64,000 nucleotides of DNA. Origin: Candidatus Endonucleibacter bathymodioli. GTDB lineage: Bacteria; Pseudomonadota; Gammaproteobacteria; Pseudomonadales; Endozoicomonadaceae. Made by a program: the position numbers and the translations under genes. Positions within the stretch are counted from its first letter, which is position 1, and each line of letters starts with the position of its first letter. The stretch lies in the NCBI GenBank assembly GCA_030674915.1, contig JASXSV010000006.1, forward strand, positions 62,001 through 126,000. Reading direction: 5' to 3'. Below, one piece after another: positions 29,410 to 42,174 of the stretch. Under the pieces are notes generated by a model. The model ran no database searches. It worked only from the letters and a program-made list of their open reading frames with translations, and was not told where the DNA came from.

Positions 29410-29530
29410 TCACGCCTCATATTATATAAATTATTTAGCCCATACCTTCACCAAAATCAGGGCGAACTTCAAAAAAACAAATTAAGCAATTGCCAACCTA
29501 AGCAAGCACAATAACACTCAAACAAACTAA

Positions 29531-29642
29531 CTATACCCATTCTTTTTACCGCTGCGAGCTTGTTGACTCCTATCTCACGACAATCACCTCTTTACTCGCT
29601 TCTCTCCTACTCACACATTCATGGGAAATGGGTATATACTCG
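29531..29642 (-). repeat. Interspersed 125-bp repeat, reverse orientation
   Basis: Read on the minus strand it starts TATATACCCATTTCCCATG, then GTGTGAGTAGGAGAGAAGCG, then GGTGATTGTCGTGAG and GTCAACAAGC, and ends AATGGGTATAG. Head, core and tail of the family are all recognisable. Confidence 0.75.
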
Positions 29643-29930
29643 TCAATCAAATGAGCAGAGCGTTCTTTCCTTCAAAACCATCCTCCACGCACTGTACCTA
29701 TGCCCAAGAGTTATTTAAAATCATTCCCAAAAAGGATAAATCTATTAATACTCAGCAGCTAATGGACAACATCCCCGTGCTTAGTATAATTCATGAAGAT
29801 GAGATCACTAGCTAATGGCGAAGGTCTTAATTGTGTAGAAAAGAATTTTTGCATAACTGCATTGTATCAAATTATCACAGAAAATGACGTCTCCTCATAG
29901 AAAAACGGTGGTTCGTGCAAAGGTCCCGAT
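29643..29930 (+). other. Insertion-sequence fragment shared with 59211-59330
   Basis: CAGCTAATGGACAACATC and the bases around it recur near 59248, where they follow an IS630 remnant. A short open frame (29621-29815) runs through it but has no ribosome-binding site and matches nothing I know. At about 29910 GGTTCGTGCAAAGGTC resembles the reverse of the insertion sequence end at 12212. Confidence 0.45.
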
Positions 29931-30055
29931 TATACCCATTATCCTTGAAAGTGTGAAAAGAACGTAGCCCCCTGAGACTACGAGTAGTAGTTGATTAGAG
30001 AAAAGAGAAATAGCAGTCAACCACTTCACAGTGTCAAAAGGAATAAACATATATG
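29931..30055 (+). repeat. Interspersed 125-bp repeat upstream of trmO
   Basis: Head TTATACCCATTATCCTTGAA, core CTACGAGTAGTAGTTGATTA, then AGCAGTCAACCACTTCACAG and tail. It ends about 50 bases before the trmO start, so it lies in or next to the trmO promoter region. Confidence 0.8.
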
Positions 30056-30105
30056 CTCTTTCGCAACAAGACCGTCATTCTGTCGTAATTTAAAGGCTAT
30101 TACTA

Positions 30106-30831
30106 TTGAAAAAAGAAGAACTTCTCAATTTCCAGTTTCAGCAAATAGGCATCATCCACTCCTGTTACCGAGAAAAATTTGGCATTCCTAGGCAAGCTGG
30201 CATTGTTACTGCTTCAGAATCGGAACTAGAGTTATTACCCCCTTTTCATCAGGAAAACCTGATCAGAGGCCTGGAAGGCTTTTCCCATATATGGGTGCTT
30301 TTTGTTTTTCATAAAACCATGAAGGAAGGCTGGCGGGCAACTGTCCGCCCCCCCAGACTTAATGGACGACAAAGAGTAGGGGTCTTTGCCACAAGATCAA
30401 CTCACCGACCAAACCCCATAGGGATATCTGCGGTAGCATTAAAAGGTATCCGACTCGGCAATGGCAAGCTTATTCTGGAGCTAGAAGGCGCAGATCTGTT
30501 AGATGGCACCCCTGTAATTGATATCAAACCATATCTACCATACGCTGACGTTATTCCTGATGCACTCAATGGCTTTGCACCTCAACCCATAACAACAACG
30601 GATGTTTTCTTTTCTGATCATGCAGCAACGCTCAGTAAATGCTATGAAAAAAATACAGGCCGACAACTAATCACACTGATAAAACAGGTACTAAGCCAAG
30701 ACCCTAGACCTGCCTATCTGAGAAACACCACAAATCGCCGTCACTACATTGCCTTATGGGATATCCATGTGATCTGGGAGTCCAGAGAAAATTTCTTTTT
30801 AGTTATCGATATTGAAAACCAAAAGAGTTAG
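30106..30831 (+). CDS. trmO: TrmO, tRNA (t6A37) N6-methyltransferase
   Basis: TrmO (formerly YaeB or TsaA) uses S-adenosylmethionine to methylate t6A37 in threonine tRNA. The 241-residue product has the expected length. The beta-barrel domain shows GLEGFSHIWVLFVFH near residues 60-75. FATRSTHRPNPIGIS near 105-120 is the family's hallmark S-adenosylmethionine-binding segment, and DGTPVIDIKPYLPYAD is near 144-160. The C-terminal domain has DPRPAY. The start is TTG, with AAAGG about ten bases upstream; a later ATG would cut into the domain. It stands alone between repeat copies. Confidence 0.93.
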   Translation: MKKEELLNFQFQQIGIIHSCYREKFGIPRQAGIVTASESELELLPPFHQENLIRGLEGFSHIWVLFVFHKTMKEGWRATVRPPRLNGRQRVGVFATRSTHRPNPIGISAVALKGIRLGNGKLILELEGADLLDGTPVIDIKPYLPYADVIPDALNGFAPQPITTTDVFFSDHAATLSKCYEKNTGRQLITLIKQVLSQDPRPAYLRNTTNRRHYIALWDIHVIWESRENFFLVIDIENQKS

Positions 30832-30872
30832 TTATAATTTTCAACATATATTATTTTCTCCCCGGCATGCTC

Positions 30873-30993
30873 CATACCCATTACCATTTAAGGCATGAGT
30901 AGACAATCAACTGAAACACCATAAGCTACTAGTAATAGGTGAGTGCGGTGAGTTAGAACTGTCAACCACCACACCTAAAAGGAGAATGAGTCT
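30873..30993 (+). repeat. Interspersed 125-bp repeat between trmO and yheU
   Basis: Head ATACCCATTACCATTTAAGG, then CATGAGTAGAC, core CTACTAGTAATAGGTGAGTG, then ACTGTCAACCACCACACC and a tail. The remaining bases to the yheU start hold no supported feature. Confidence 0.8.
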
Positions 30994-31119
30994 TGGAACG
31001 AACAAAAGCTATACTCATCACTCTTATAGGAGCTTCAGGGGCGTTGGCTACACAGCCATACCACCTCTGTACTACAACTATTGTCGACAGTAAAAAAACA
31101 GCCGAGGCAGTAAAATATA

Positions 31120-31377
31120 ATGATCATTCCACATCACATGCTTGAGAAAAACACATTACAAAACCTAATAAAAGAGTTTATCAGCCGCAACGGTACTGAT
31201 AACGGCTACGAACAGGACCATGACAGCAGCCTATCCTCCATCACGGCTTTATTAAAAACTGGAGAAGCAATCATTGTTTTTGATCAGAAAAGCCAAAGCC
31301 CCAACATTATACTTTCAAATACCTTAAATACACAAAACGACCACGATGACGATAACGATAACGATAACGATTATTAA
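31120..31377 (+). CDS. yheU: YheU family (UPF0270) small protein
   Basis: A small protein of unknown function. The first 70 residues match the E. coli YheU pattern: MIIPHHML (E. coli begins MLIPWQDL), then LQNLIKEFISRNGTDNG, then a TGEAIIVFD segment. The 85-residue length is a little above the usual 72 because of an acidic Asp-Asn tail encoded by GATAAC repeats. GAGG lies about ten bases upstream of the ATG. The conserved domain looks complete. Confidence 0.8.
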   Translation: MIIPHHMLEKNTLQNLIKEFISRNGTDNGYEQDHDSSLSSITALLKTGEAIIVFDQKSQSPNIILSNTLNTQNDHDDDNDNDNDY

Positions 31378-31404
31378 GACTTCACTACATTAGACTTTAA
31401 AATA

Positions 31405-31532
31405 GACACCCATCCCTATTGAAGGTGTGAGTAGGCTATAAACGAGAGAATCCCATGATCCTACGAGTAACCGGTGAGCTGAGTTAACTAGAGTAGTCAA
31501 CAACCCCTAACCTTCAAAGGTAATAGGCATAG
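31405..31532 (+). repeat. Interspersed 125-bp repeat downstream of yheU
   Basis: Head ACACCCATCCCTATTGAAGG, then TGTGAGTAGGC and AACGAGAG, core CTACGAGTAACCGGTGAG, then AGTAGTCAACAACCCCTAAC and tail CTTCAAAGGTAATAGGCAT. The inverted ends are easy to see. Confidence 0.85.
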
Positions 31533-31632
31533 AATACTCGGTGAGGACGTAGATCCATGCTAGCCTACCTACATTTAAATTATTTTTGGTATGGCAATCA
31601 CCAATTTTTCAGTTTAGATGAACCTCATTCTT

Positions 31633-32238
31633 TTACAGATTACAACCCCGTAGTTGCGCTCCATATTCATTGGCTCGCCTTTGTACTTTCTTTGCGACTT
31701 TTTTCAACCAAGATTTCGACTTCCAAGAACCCCGCCTAAAACCACCCCATCCTTCGTGATAATTCAGATAAAGTAAATCGGCCTGCCATAGAGTAACACC
31801 ATTAGCTTTGCGACTTTTATGATTATACCAGCCAATAAAGTCAATAGCATCACTGAAGCTGTCCCTGTCGGCAAACCAGCCTGCAGCATCTTCAAGATAC
31901 TCGCCCCAAACAGGGTCTTGAGCTTGGGCATAACCGTAAGCAGAAGATTTTCTTGGCAACGGAATAAAAAGAAACCATGGTCTTGGAGGTTGAGCATCAT
32001 GCCGAAAAGATGACTCATGATACATTATTGACATCATAATCTGAACGGGAGTTCCCCACCTCTCCTGGGATTTTTTTGCTGCTTTATACCATGAAGGTTT
32101 CTCCCTAAAAATACTACATAAATCATGGGGCTTGGAAGGGGGTCTGGGACTACTACAACTGACAACAAAAACTACCATCAGCAGTACAGCAATTACTCTC
32201 AATACTAGTTTGTAAGGGTATCCAACAAAAGAGTTAGC
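31633..32238 (-). CDS. Lipoprotein with a lytic-transglycosylase-like (SLT) domain
   Basis: Lytic transglycosylases cleave peptidoglycan. Starting at 32238 (MANSFVGYPYK) gives about 201 residues with a lipoprotein signal: a hydrophobic stretch, then the lipobox VVSC, so Cys is lipidated. The domain shows IMYHESSFR, where the Glu is the expected catalytic acid, then SAYGYAQAQD (the family's GxxQ-like block) and a late LNYHEGWGG. This matches a family of gammaproteobacterial SLT lipoproteins. AAAGTGA lies upstream of the chosen ATG. An in-frame ATG 17 codons earlier has no such support and would lengthen the signal unnaturally. Substrate and partners are unknown. Confidence 0.8.
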   Translation of the reverse strand, partial: ANSFVGYPYKLVLRVIAVLLMVVFVVSCSSPRPPSKPHDLCSIFREKPSWYKAAKKSQERWGTPVQIMMSIMYHESSFRHDAQPPRPWFLFIPLPRKSSAYGYAQAQDPVWGEYLEDAAGWFADRDSFSDAIDFIGWYNHKSRKANGVTLWQADLLYLNYHEGWGGFRRGSWKSKSWLKKVAKKVQRRANEYGAQLRGCNL

Positions 32239-32289
32239 CATGAATATCACTTTAGAATATGTCGGGTGAGTTGGGTGATTCCTTTGCAT

Positions 32290-32644
32290 GGGCGTACTAA
32301 CCTAGATTATCCAATATGTTTTCTTTCTAAAAGTCTAATGCAAGTCTATATTGCAATACCCGATAGTTAACGCCTATTGTCGTTTGAAATATTTTCAGAC
32401 TGTACTTCATTGTACACTGCCTAGCTGAGCCGAACCACTCTTGGTTTACTCAATGTTAGGATCATCAAACATGTTGCCATCTGATTCCCCACTATTTCAC
32501 ACACTCCCCATGCTAGTAGCATATTGATCAATATTGCTAGAATTAACTATAAGTCTATTAATATTAGTAATGGTTATGCTCGTCATTCCTCTCTTTTTTG
32601 TGACATATTCTATCGTATGATAAAAAGATATAGACTCATACTCC
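32290..32644. other. Spacer between the SLT lipoprotein and ligA
   Basis: About 355 AT-rich bases with no gene, repeat-family copy or strong hairpin that I can recognise. Confidence 0.5.
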
Positions 32645-35248
<2,604 letters not shown>

Positions 35249-35339
35249 TCACGCCTATAAATAACTCTATGCAATCGCACTATTTAATATACGCAACCAA
35301 CCACTCCTAGTATTAATCATAAAGTGGCTCATTAACAAC

Positions 35340-35881
35340 TTCCAATTTTTTACCCATATGAAACCTCAGCATAACCAACGATGTTGGCAACCCTAATTGA
35401 GCTTTCCCATTTTTTTTCGGCCAGTCCTAACCCGCCAACCCCGATTCAGAATCTTTTATCGGCTTTCCGTCTTTGTTCTTTGTCGCTGCTAAAACCTGAC
35501 TGCACTGCCTTTATCGGTGTGACATCAATGATATTAATGCCACCTTCACTCATGATGAAATTTTTGGCTTTCAGATGACGATTAATCTCCGCCAATAATT
35601 GATCCCACAGATGATGCGATAAGTCGTGTTCGAAACCGTTCCACTGTGTAGGATTAGGGTTCTTATCAGATAGCTGGGGAGACCTGTGTTAGAGGTGTAG
35701 ATTGAGGCCAACAACACCTCAGCATCTAACCATCTCAACAGCTCCTACGTATTATCCACGCCAGGAAGAATTTGATGATTTAAATCAGCGGCTAATACGA
35801 AGATCTCGGGATATATTTAAAGGATGTTTTCGCCGATATTTCACCAGAATATCGTCGTCTTTATTGAGTTACCCAGAGATC
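35340..35881 (-). pseudogene. Decayed IS5-family transposase between ligA and zipA
   Basis: On the minus strand, pieces from about 35660 to 35380 read WNGFEHDLSHHLWDQLLAEI, then INIIDVTPIKAV with the first catalytic Asp, then KDGKPIKDSES. These are typical IS5-type words broken by stops and frameshifts. On the plus strand at 35820-35875 there is a piece shared with 18790-18840. The fossil fills the ligA-zipA gap and ends at the zipA stop. Confidence 0.65.
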
Positions 35882-36982
35882 TCAACTGGGCATTTTTTGT
35901 GCCAGCTGCTTACGTTCAAAATCCATAATACGCTGACGATAGTGCTCGATAGTTTGCTGAGTCATAACGCTAAACTCTTCGTCCTTAAGCTCACCCCCCA
36001 AATCAAGTGCTAACATTCTAGCCACCTCGAGCATTTCCGTGAAAGACTTAATCTGCGCACTTGGCCCTGGCAATCTCATAAAAAAACTAACCACAGAAGT
36101 TAAAATACTACTAGTATCATCAACGCTGAAAACACCAGGCTCTAACCCATTAGCCATACTAAACAAGATACTACCTGTTCCATTATCATTGGCATAACGA
36201 TGAAATATCGACATATCACCAAATCTCATACCAAGTGAAACAGTGGAGCTCAATAACTTTTCAACATCAAATATTTGCCCTCCTTTCGCAACCACATTAA
36301 TAACAATAACTTCTTTGGCCGGAGGACGGTCGCTCAATTTTTCAGTAGCTTCACATTTACTTTCATTACGAGCCATTTTTTTACTTTTATATTTGCTTAA
36401 TCGCTTATCAAATTTTGATGTCTCTTTATCAATAATATCATCTGACGTTCTCACTAAGTCTGGGGATAAAAACTCCCTACTCACTACATTTATTTGTCTT
36501 TCCCCACATTGTTCAGCAAACGTATCTTGATCAGTTAGACTTGGCACTATTTTTGCTTCAGCAAATCCCTTGTAATTACATGCTTTTGATGAATCAGCCG
36601 GAATCCTGCCCCCGACCCTTATTTCACCTACAGCACCTTCCTTATCAGATGATTCAGCAAAACTACCACTGTCGTGAGCGTCTTTTAGATTACTTAGATC
36701 AACATCTAAAAGATCGGGCTCCTTTCTATCATTTTTCTTCTTATCAAAAACCAGTTTATTTTCAACATCACCTCCATCTGCGTGCAAAATCCTCGCCCCA
36801 CCATTGGGCAACTCACTACCAAAACAGTCATCCCCCTTGGCTTCATCTAAACCAAATATCCCAAACTCTAACTCTCCTGCCCGTTTTTTGGCCATATACA
36901 TACGGCGATACCCATCAATAAAAACAACGACAATCACGATTATCCCTGTCAGAACGAGCCATTCACGCAAACTCATATCCAT
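35882..36982 (-). CDS. zipA: ZipA, FtsZ-anchoring division protein
   Basis: ZipA tethers FtsZ to the inner membrane at the division site. The 366-residue protein has the expected layout. A short N-terminal part leads into a membrane segment (LVLTGIIVIVVVFIDGY, about residues 9-26), followed at once by basic residues. A long charged, probably unstructured linker runs to about residue 220. A C-terminal FtsZ-binding domain (about 222-350) contains GGQIFDVEKLL, FGDMSIFHRY and FSMANGLEPGVF. It is between smc and ligA, the classical gammaproteobacterial arrangement. Confidence 0.94.
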   Translation of the reverse strand: MDMSLREWLVLTGIIVIVVVFIDGYRRMYMAKKRAGELEFGIFGLDEAKGDDCFGSELPNGGARILHADGGDVENKLVFDKKKNDRKEPDLLDVDLSNLKDAHDSGSFAESSDKEGAVGEIRVGGRIPADSSKACNYKGFAEAKIVPSLTDQDTFAEQCGERQINVVSREFLSPDLVRTSDDIIDKETSKFDKRLSKYKSKKMARNESKCEATEKLSDRPPAKEVIVINVVAKGGQIFDVEKLLSSTVSLGMRFGDMSIFHRYANDNGTGSILFSMANGLEPGVFSVDDTSSILTSVVSFFMRLPGPSAQIKSFTEMLEVARMLALDLGGELKDEEFSVMTQQTIEHYRQRIMDFERKQLAQKMPS

Positions 36983-37258
36983 ATACCCTCAACTCCAGCT
37001 CTACGGCTGCGCTCTTATTATATACCTATCATATCTAAAAATGCCTGAGCTTGTCACGCTTATTTACCCTAACCGTCTTGAATTACCAGATTCATCACCA
37101 GCCGTACTTGAAAGTACAGGAACACTGACTTCAATTCCTTGCCATCTACGCCTCTCACCACTTACTTCGGCATATATGGATTTTATCCAATCTAAGTCCA
37201 CAACTAACATTCTAACCCGACAAGCTAAAATTATAAAACACACAATTCCTGTAAATAA

Positions 37259-40200
37259 TTATAATGCTCCCAATGTGGCAGCCTGTTCAATATCAACAGA
37301 CACTGGTCGAGACACTCCAGCCTCATGCATTGTCACCCCAATCAACTGATTCGCAGCCTGCATAGCTATCTTATTATGCGTGATGAAAATAAACTGAACA
37401 CGGTCACTCATTTCTTTCACTAATTTCGCATAACGACCAACATTCGAATCATCTAACGGTGCATCAACCTCATCAAGCATACAAAATGGTGCAGGATTCA
37501 GCTGAAAAATAGCAAAAACCAACGCAATAGCAGTTAATGCCTTTTCACCACCAGACAATAAGTAAATAGTACTATTTTTCTTACCAGGGGGTTGCGCCAT
37601 AATCGTAACCCCAGTGTTTAGCATGTCTTCTCCCGTTAATCGCAAGTGCGCCTGCCCCCCGCCAAACACTTTCGGAAAAAGATCTTTTAGGCCACTATTA
37701 ACTTTATCAAACGTAGATTTAAACCGCTGTCGTGTTTCACTATCAATTTTTTTGATAGCATTTTCCAACGTATTTAGAGCCGACGTCAAATCTTCATCTT
37801 GGGCATCAAGGTAGCTTTTCCTTTCTGACTGACTTTCGTACTCTTCTATAGCCGCCAGATTAATAGCTCCCAATCTCTCAATTTTTGCGTGCAGACGCTC
37901 CATCTCTAGTTCCCAGACAGACTCTACAGCATCATCAGGTAAATTCTCAAGCACAGTTCCCAGATCAAACTCTTCTTCCTTAAGCTGCTCTGCTAATGAC
38001 GCTTTTCTAACGTCCATAGATTGCCAGTCCATTCTCAGCTTCTCCAGCTGCCCCCGGAATTGCTCCGCTTGCCTCTCTGCTGCCTGACGTATTTTCTCAC
38101 TTTCACGAATTCGCTGCTCTACTTCTTCAAGAGCAGTTCGCGCGTGCTGCATGATCATTTCCTCTTCCAGCCTCCGAGCCAATAACTCTTCAAGCTGATC
38201 CTGCAACACGGTCTCTGGAGAATTAGCCTGAGACAAAGACTCCAACAGGAATTCCCGCCTCTCCTTCAACTTAGCAGCCTGCTGACTTAACCTCTCAATG
38301 GCTGATTTAATAGAGCTCAATTGAGCTATTATATTTTGCTGTTTTAACGCCAACTGATGAGTACGATCGTTATCATTGCTAGACTGCTGTTTGATGGCTT
38401 CCAGTCCACTCCTGTGAGTCTCTCGCTCCTCCTGAAGCTGATCTTTCCGGTCAACATCCTGCTCCATAATATCCAGCGCCTCCTGCAACTTAAGCCTGGA
38501 CTCATAGATAATTTCCTGCTCAGCGTTGTACTGCTCTTGACACTCACTCACCTCTTGCTTCAATCTACTGCGACGAACAGAAAACTGCTCCAGTTTCACC
38601 TGTCTAGCAGCATGCTCAGCTCTAGCTTCACCATATTTCCTATTCAAGTCAGTCTGTTGCTGCTGCAGCATTCCTTTTTCCGTTTCTAAAACCTCTAGGG
38701 AATAGTACATCTGTTCCTGATGAACTTTCTGCTCATCAACAACCAACTCCAGTTTTTCTATATTATGTTTCAACAGCTCAAGCTCTTGCTGTTGCTCAAG
38801 CACCCCTACACTACTGTCAACCAAACGACTAACCTTAATCCAATCCAATGATAACCATAAACCATCTCGGGTTATTATAGACTCCCCCGGCTCCAGCTGT
38901 TTCCTATAGACCAAGCCTTCCTCTAAAGTTTCTGCTACGTAGACCCCATGTAAAGCAGCAGAACCCGCCAAACCTTCCTTCACTTTTTCCGCCAAAAGTT
39001 CGAGCTTCCCCAGTCGATTATCAATGTGACCGACAGCAGATACGGACTCTATTAATGTCAACGCTCCCTGCTCAAGACTATCCAGCAGGTTAACAACATC
39101 GTCAAACTCATCAACACAAACAGCATGCAGTACATCACCCAGCACTGTTTCTACAGCTTTTTCCCAACCACTCACAACCTTCAACTTTTCAACCAACCTC
39201 ACATTCTGATGAAGATGATGTTCTTCCATCCAGTTGATAGTGCCGACATCCTGACCTATAGCCGCCTGCTTTAATGCTTCCAGTGATGCCTCACGACCTA
39301 GAACAGTATTCAACTCGGTTTTTTGTAAATCCAACTGACTCCCCAAAGTTTGAAGATCTGCCCGTTTTAACTCGATATCTGCAGAAACCTCCTCTAATCG
39401 TATTTCTATTACTTCCCGACTCAACTCCAACTCTGTCAATTTTTCAGCCACAGCGTCCATCTCTGCCTGATCTTCATCACCACCCAGCGCCTCAAGCTCT
39501 TCATTTAAACGTGTTTGGCGTTCTAGCATTCGACCCAGAACCTGCTCAGCATGTTGAATTCTAGATTGTTCAACCTCTGCAATTCGACGAGGCTCGTGGG
39601 AACTCTGATTAAAATGATCCCACTCTTGCTGCCAGCAATGCATAGCCTCCTCCGCAGCAGCAAGACGATCACCGGAGGATTCTTCCTGAGCTTGCAACAT
39701 TTCCAGCTCAGGCTCCAATTCAAGTTGCTCTGCCTGAAAAACCTCAAACTGCTCCTGATCAACAGCCAACTGCTCTCTAACTTCCTGCCAACTTTCCTCA
39801 ACCAAGGCCAGATCATTAGTTAATTCTTTTGAACGTTCTACCTGGTGCCTGATAGTTTCTTCTATTCTGGTTACTTCGTTGCCTGTACCGTAATATTTCG
39901 ACTGACTTTCATGAAAACTATCCCCCAGCTCCATCTGCGTAACTCGATCTTCTTCCATGCCCGCATCCGCTGAGCGCTGCCGACTCACCGCCGCTTCATA
40001 TTGAACCTCAAGTTCACGAATAGCCTGCTCTTGACTATTAGCACCTTGACTCAGGGTTCGCCAACGCAAAGCTGAAAGCTGAGCTTTTTTTAAACGCTCC
40101 TCCGCTCGGTACTGTTTATATTTTTCTGCCGCCTTTGCCTGTTGTTCCAAGTGCCCTAACTGACGCCCTAGCTCACCTCTCAAGTCAGCCAGTCTCTCAA

Positions 40201-40771
40201 GATTCTCCTTGGTTCTCCGAATCCTGCTTTCAGTTTCACGTCTACGTTCCTTATACTTGGAAATTCCCGCAGCTTCTTCTATAAAAACCCTTAACTCTTC
40301 TGGTTTAGATTCAATCAAATTAGAAATAATGCCTTGGCTGATAATGGCATAACTTCTAGGCCCCAAGCCTGTGCCCATAAAAACATCCATAATGTCTCGC
40401 CGCCGACACTTATTACCATTCAGATAATAGGTGTTTTTCGTATCGGATGTCAGGCTCCTCTTTATGGATATTTCATTGTATGCTGCGTACTCCCCGGTCA
40501 CCCTGCCTTCATTGTTATCAAACACCAGCTCAACGGAGGCGCGCCCTGCAGGTTTGCGACTATTAGAGCCTTTGAAAATAACATCAGTCATGGATTCACC
40601 GCGCAAATGTTTGGCGGATGACTCCCCCATAACCCAACGTACTGCGTCAATAATATTTGACTTACCGCAACCATTTGGGCCTACCACACCACACAAGTTA
40701 GAGGGGAAATAAACTGTTGTTGGGTCAACAAAGGACTTGAATCCTGCGAGCTTTATAGACTTTAGACGCAT
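37259..40771 (-). CDS. smc: Smc, chromosome condensation and segregation ATPase
   Basis: Smc dimers with ScpA and ScpB organise the chromosome. The 1170-residue protein has the complete design. The N-terminal head carries Walker A GPNGCGKSN near residues 32-40. A long coiled coil leads to the hinge at about 500-640 (around GWEKAVETVLGDVLHA), and a second coiled coil returns. The C-terminal head has LLSGGEKALTAIAL and Walker B MLDEVDAPLDDSN. This is the bacterial Smc type, not MukB. It is transcribed toward zipA and ligA. The 276 bases between smc and zipA hold nothing else I recognise. Confidence 0.96.
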   Translation of the reverse strand: MRLKSIKLAGFKSFVDPTTVYFPSNLCGVVGPNGCGKSNIIDAVRWVMGESSAKHLRGESMTDVIFKGSNSRKPAGRASVELVFDNNEGRVTGEYAAYNEISIKRSLTSDTKNTYYLNGNKCRRRDIMDVFMGTGLGPRSYAIISQGIISNLIESKPEELRVFIEEAAGISKYKERRRETESRIRRTKENLERLADLRGELGRQLGHLEQQAKAAEKYKQYRAEERLKKAQLSALRWRTLSQGANSQEQAIRELEVQYEAAVSRQRSADAGMEEDRVTQMELGDSFHESQSKYYGTGNEVTRIEETIRHQVERSKELTNDLALVEESWQEVREQLAVDQEQFEVFQAEQLELEPELEMLQAQEESSGDRLAAAEEAMHCWQQEWDHFNQSSHEPRRIAEVEQSRIQHAEQVLGRMLERQTRLNEELEALGGDEDQAEMDAVAEKLTELELSREVIEIRLEEVSADIELKRADLQTLGSQLDLQKTELNTVLGREASLEALKQAAIGQDVGTINWMEEHHLHQNVRLVEKLKVVSGWEKAVETVLGDVLHAVCVDEFDDVVNLLDSLEQGALTLIESVSAVGHIDNRLGKLELLAEKVKEGLAGSAALHGVYVAETLEEGLVYRKQLEPGESIITRDGLWLSLDWIKVSRLVDSSVGVLEQQQELELLKHNIEKLELVVDEQKVHQEQMYYSLEVLETEKGMLQQQQTDLNRKYGEARAEHAARQVKLEQFSVRRSRLKQEVSECQEQYNAEQEIIYESRLKLQEALDIMEQDVDRKDQLQEERETHRSGLEAIKQQSSNDNDRTHQLALKQQNIIAQLSSIKSAIERLSQQAAKLKERREFLLESLSQANSPETVLQDQLEELLARRLEEEMIMQHARTALEEVEQRIRESEKIRQAAERQAEQFRGQLEKLRMDWQSMDVRKASLAEQLKEEEFDLGTVLENLPDDAVESVWELEMERLHAKIERLGAINLAAIEEYESQSERKSYLDAQDEDLTSALNTLENAIKKIDSETRQRFKSTFDKVNSGLKDLFPKVFGGGQAHLRLTGEDMLNTGVTIMAQPPGKKNSTIYLLSGGEKALTAIALVFAIFQLNPAPFCMLDEVDAPLDDSNVGRYAKLVKEMSDRVQFIFITHNKIAMQAANQLIGVTMHEAGVSRPVSVDIEQAATLGAL

Positions 40772-41538
40772 TGCTTTCCTAATCTTATGCCTTACCAGTT
40801 AACAAATAATCGTGCCCATCACCTTCAATATGACTAGTAATACAGTAGTAACATAATAGTGCCATCTTATTTTATTTACCAAAAATCCGTTAATCTTTAC
40901 CTCCGTAGCGGTAATTGTGAAAAAGTAGACTACAAATCATTCACCATCATAATAGTGTCATATACCAATCCAAAATATAGCCTTGCCTCTCACCAGTTCC
41001 TGAACTCCTTAGATTCACGCTATTTTACTACCTGCGCCAACCCAGCCTCACCACCAATGACTTTCCAGCGTCTGAAATTCAGTCCCTGCCACACGATAAC
41101 TCAGTCTTTCTAGAAACTAATGAGAGTGAATATAGAATAGTAACTAGCCTTTGCTCCTACTCCTAGTGAATATAAACTATTACACATCTTGCTTAGACAG
41201 TGTGCAACGCGACAAAACAAGTGCCAAACTAGCGAGACCAGTGAGCAGCAGGTGATTGATGCGAGTGAGAGCAGTCCGCAGCCACTTACACTTAATAGTT
41301 TTATATTTATTGTGTTTATTTCTTAATAGGATGCCAAAAGTCATTAGACTACTACATTTTTAATGATACTGGTGTATAGTGTACCGTTAGTAAGTAAAGG
41401 GTAAAACCCAGTAAGGCGTTAGCTATAGCTACTGTATTTACAAAGTAGAATCTCTGTACTGATTATATCCGATTGTAATTGCCCAATAATCTTACATGTT
41501 ACATTCCTCAGAGCGAATATTAGCAATAGGATAATCTC
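40772..41538. other. Divergent spacer between smc and ccmA with a partial repeat copy
   Basis: About 770 bases separate the divergent smc and ccmA genes. At 41225-41295 AGCGAGACCAGTGAGCAGCA, then GGTGATTGATGCGAGTGAG and AGCAGTCCGCAGCC, match the core and right side of the 125-bp repeat family; the left side is not recognisable. Promoters for both genes must lie here, but I cannot choose boxes with confidence. Confidence 0.5.
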
Positions 41539-42174
41539 TTGCTCAAAGTCGTGAATTTAAGGTGTGAACGTGATGACAACACACTCTTCACCAACCTTTC
41601 TTTTGTTTTACCTCCCGGAGAAACTTTACATATTGAAGGTTGCAACGGCGCAGGGAAAACAACGTTACTGAAGGTTCTGTCAGGCCTAACTCAGGACTAT
41701 CAAGGTGACATCTTCTGGGAAGAACACTCCCTAGCAAATAACTATGCCGAATTTCGTTTATCCTCATACTTCCTTGGCCATAGATTAGGCTTAAAGCTTG
41801 AGTTAACCCCCATTGAAAATTTGATATGGCGGCACCAGCTTTCAGGGCGAGTAGCAGCACTTTGCTTTGCTAAAGCGCTTGCGCAGGTTAACCTTCAAGG
41901 CTACGAAGACATACCTTGCCGACAGTTATCTATGGGCCAACAGCGCCGAACAGCACTGGCTGGACTGATAGCCAGCAATGCTTCATTGTGGATTCTGGAT
42001 GAGCCTTTTGCCAGTATTGACGCCACAGGAGCATCATGGCTTGGACAACAGATTGAACATCACGCCTGTCGTCAAGGCATGACGTTAATTACCAGCCACC
42101 AGCCTTTACCCCAATCAATAAAAAAGCTCAAAACCCTCAAACTGAATCATTACTCGGAGGCCTGTTATGACTAG
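41539..42174 (+). CDS. ccmA: CcmA, heme-handling ABC transporter ATPase
   Basis: CcmA is the ATPase of the CcmABCD complex, which releases heme-loaded CcmE during cytochrome c maturation. The 211-residue protein has Walker A GCNGAGKT near residues 34-42, a signature LSMGQQRR near 133-140 and Walker B LWILDEPFASID near 152-163. The start is a TTG at 41539 (MLKVVNLRC), with AGGA upstream. It overlaps ccmB by eight bases and opens a nine-gene operon. Confidence 0.94.
   Translation: MLKVVNLRCERDDNTLFTNLSFVLPPGETLHIEGCNGAGKTTLLKVLSGLTQDYQGDIFWEEHSLANNYAEFRLSSYFLGHRLGLKLELTPIENLIWRHQLSGRVAALCFAKALAQVNLQGYEDIPCRQLSMGQQRRTALAGLIASNASLWILDEPFASIDATGASWLGQQIEHHACRQGMTLITSHQPLPQSIKKLKTLKLNHYSEACYD

Noticed and set aside
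40772..41538. tRNA or other structured RNA gene in the smc-ccmA spacer
   Set aside because: No T-loop word or cloverleaf pairing could be found here or elsewhere in the window.
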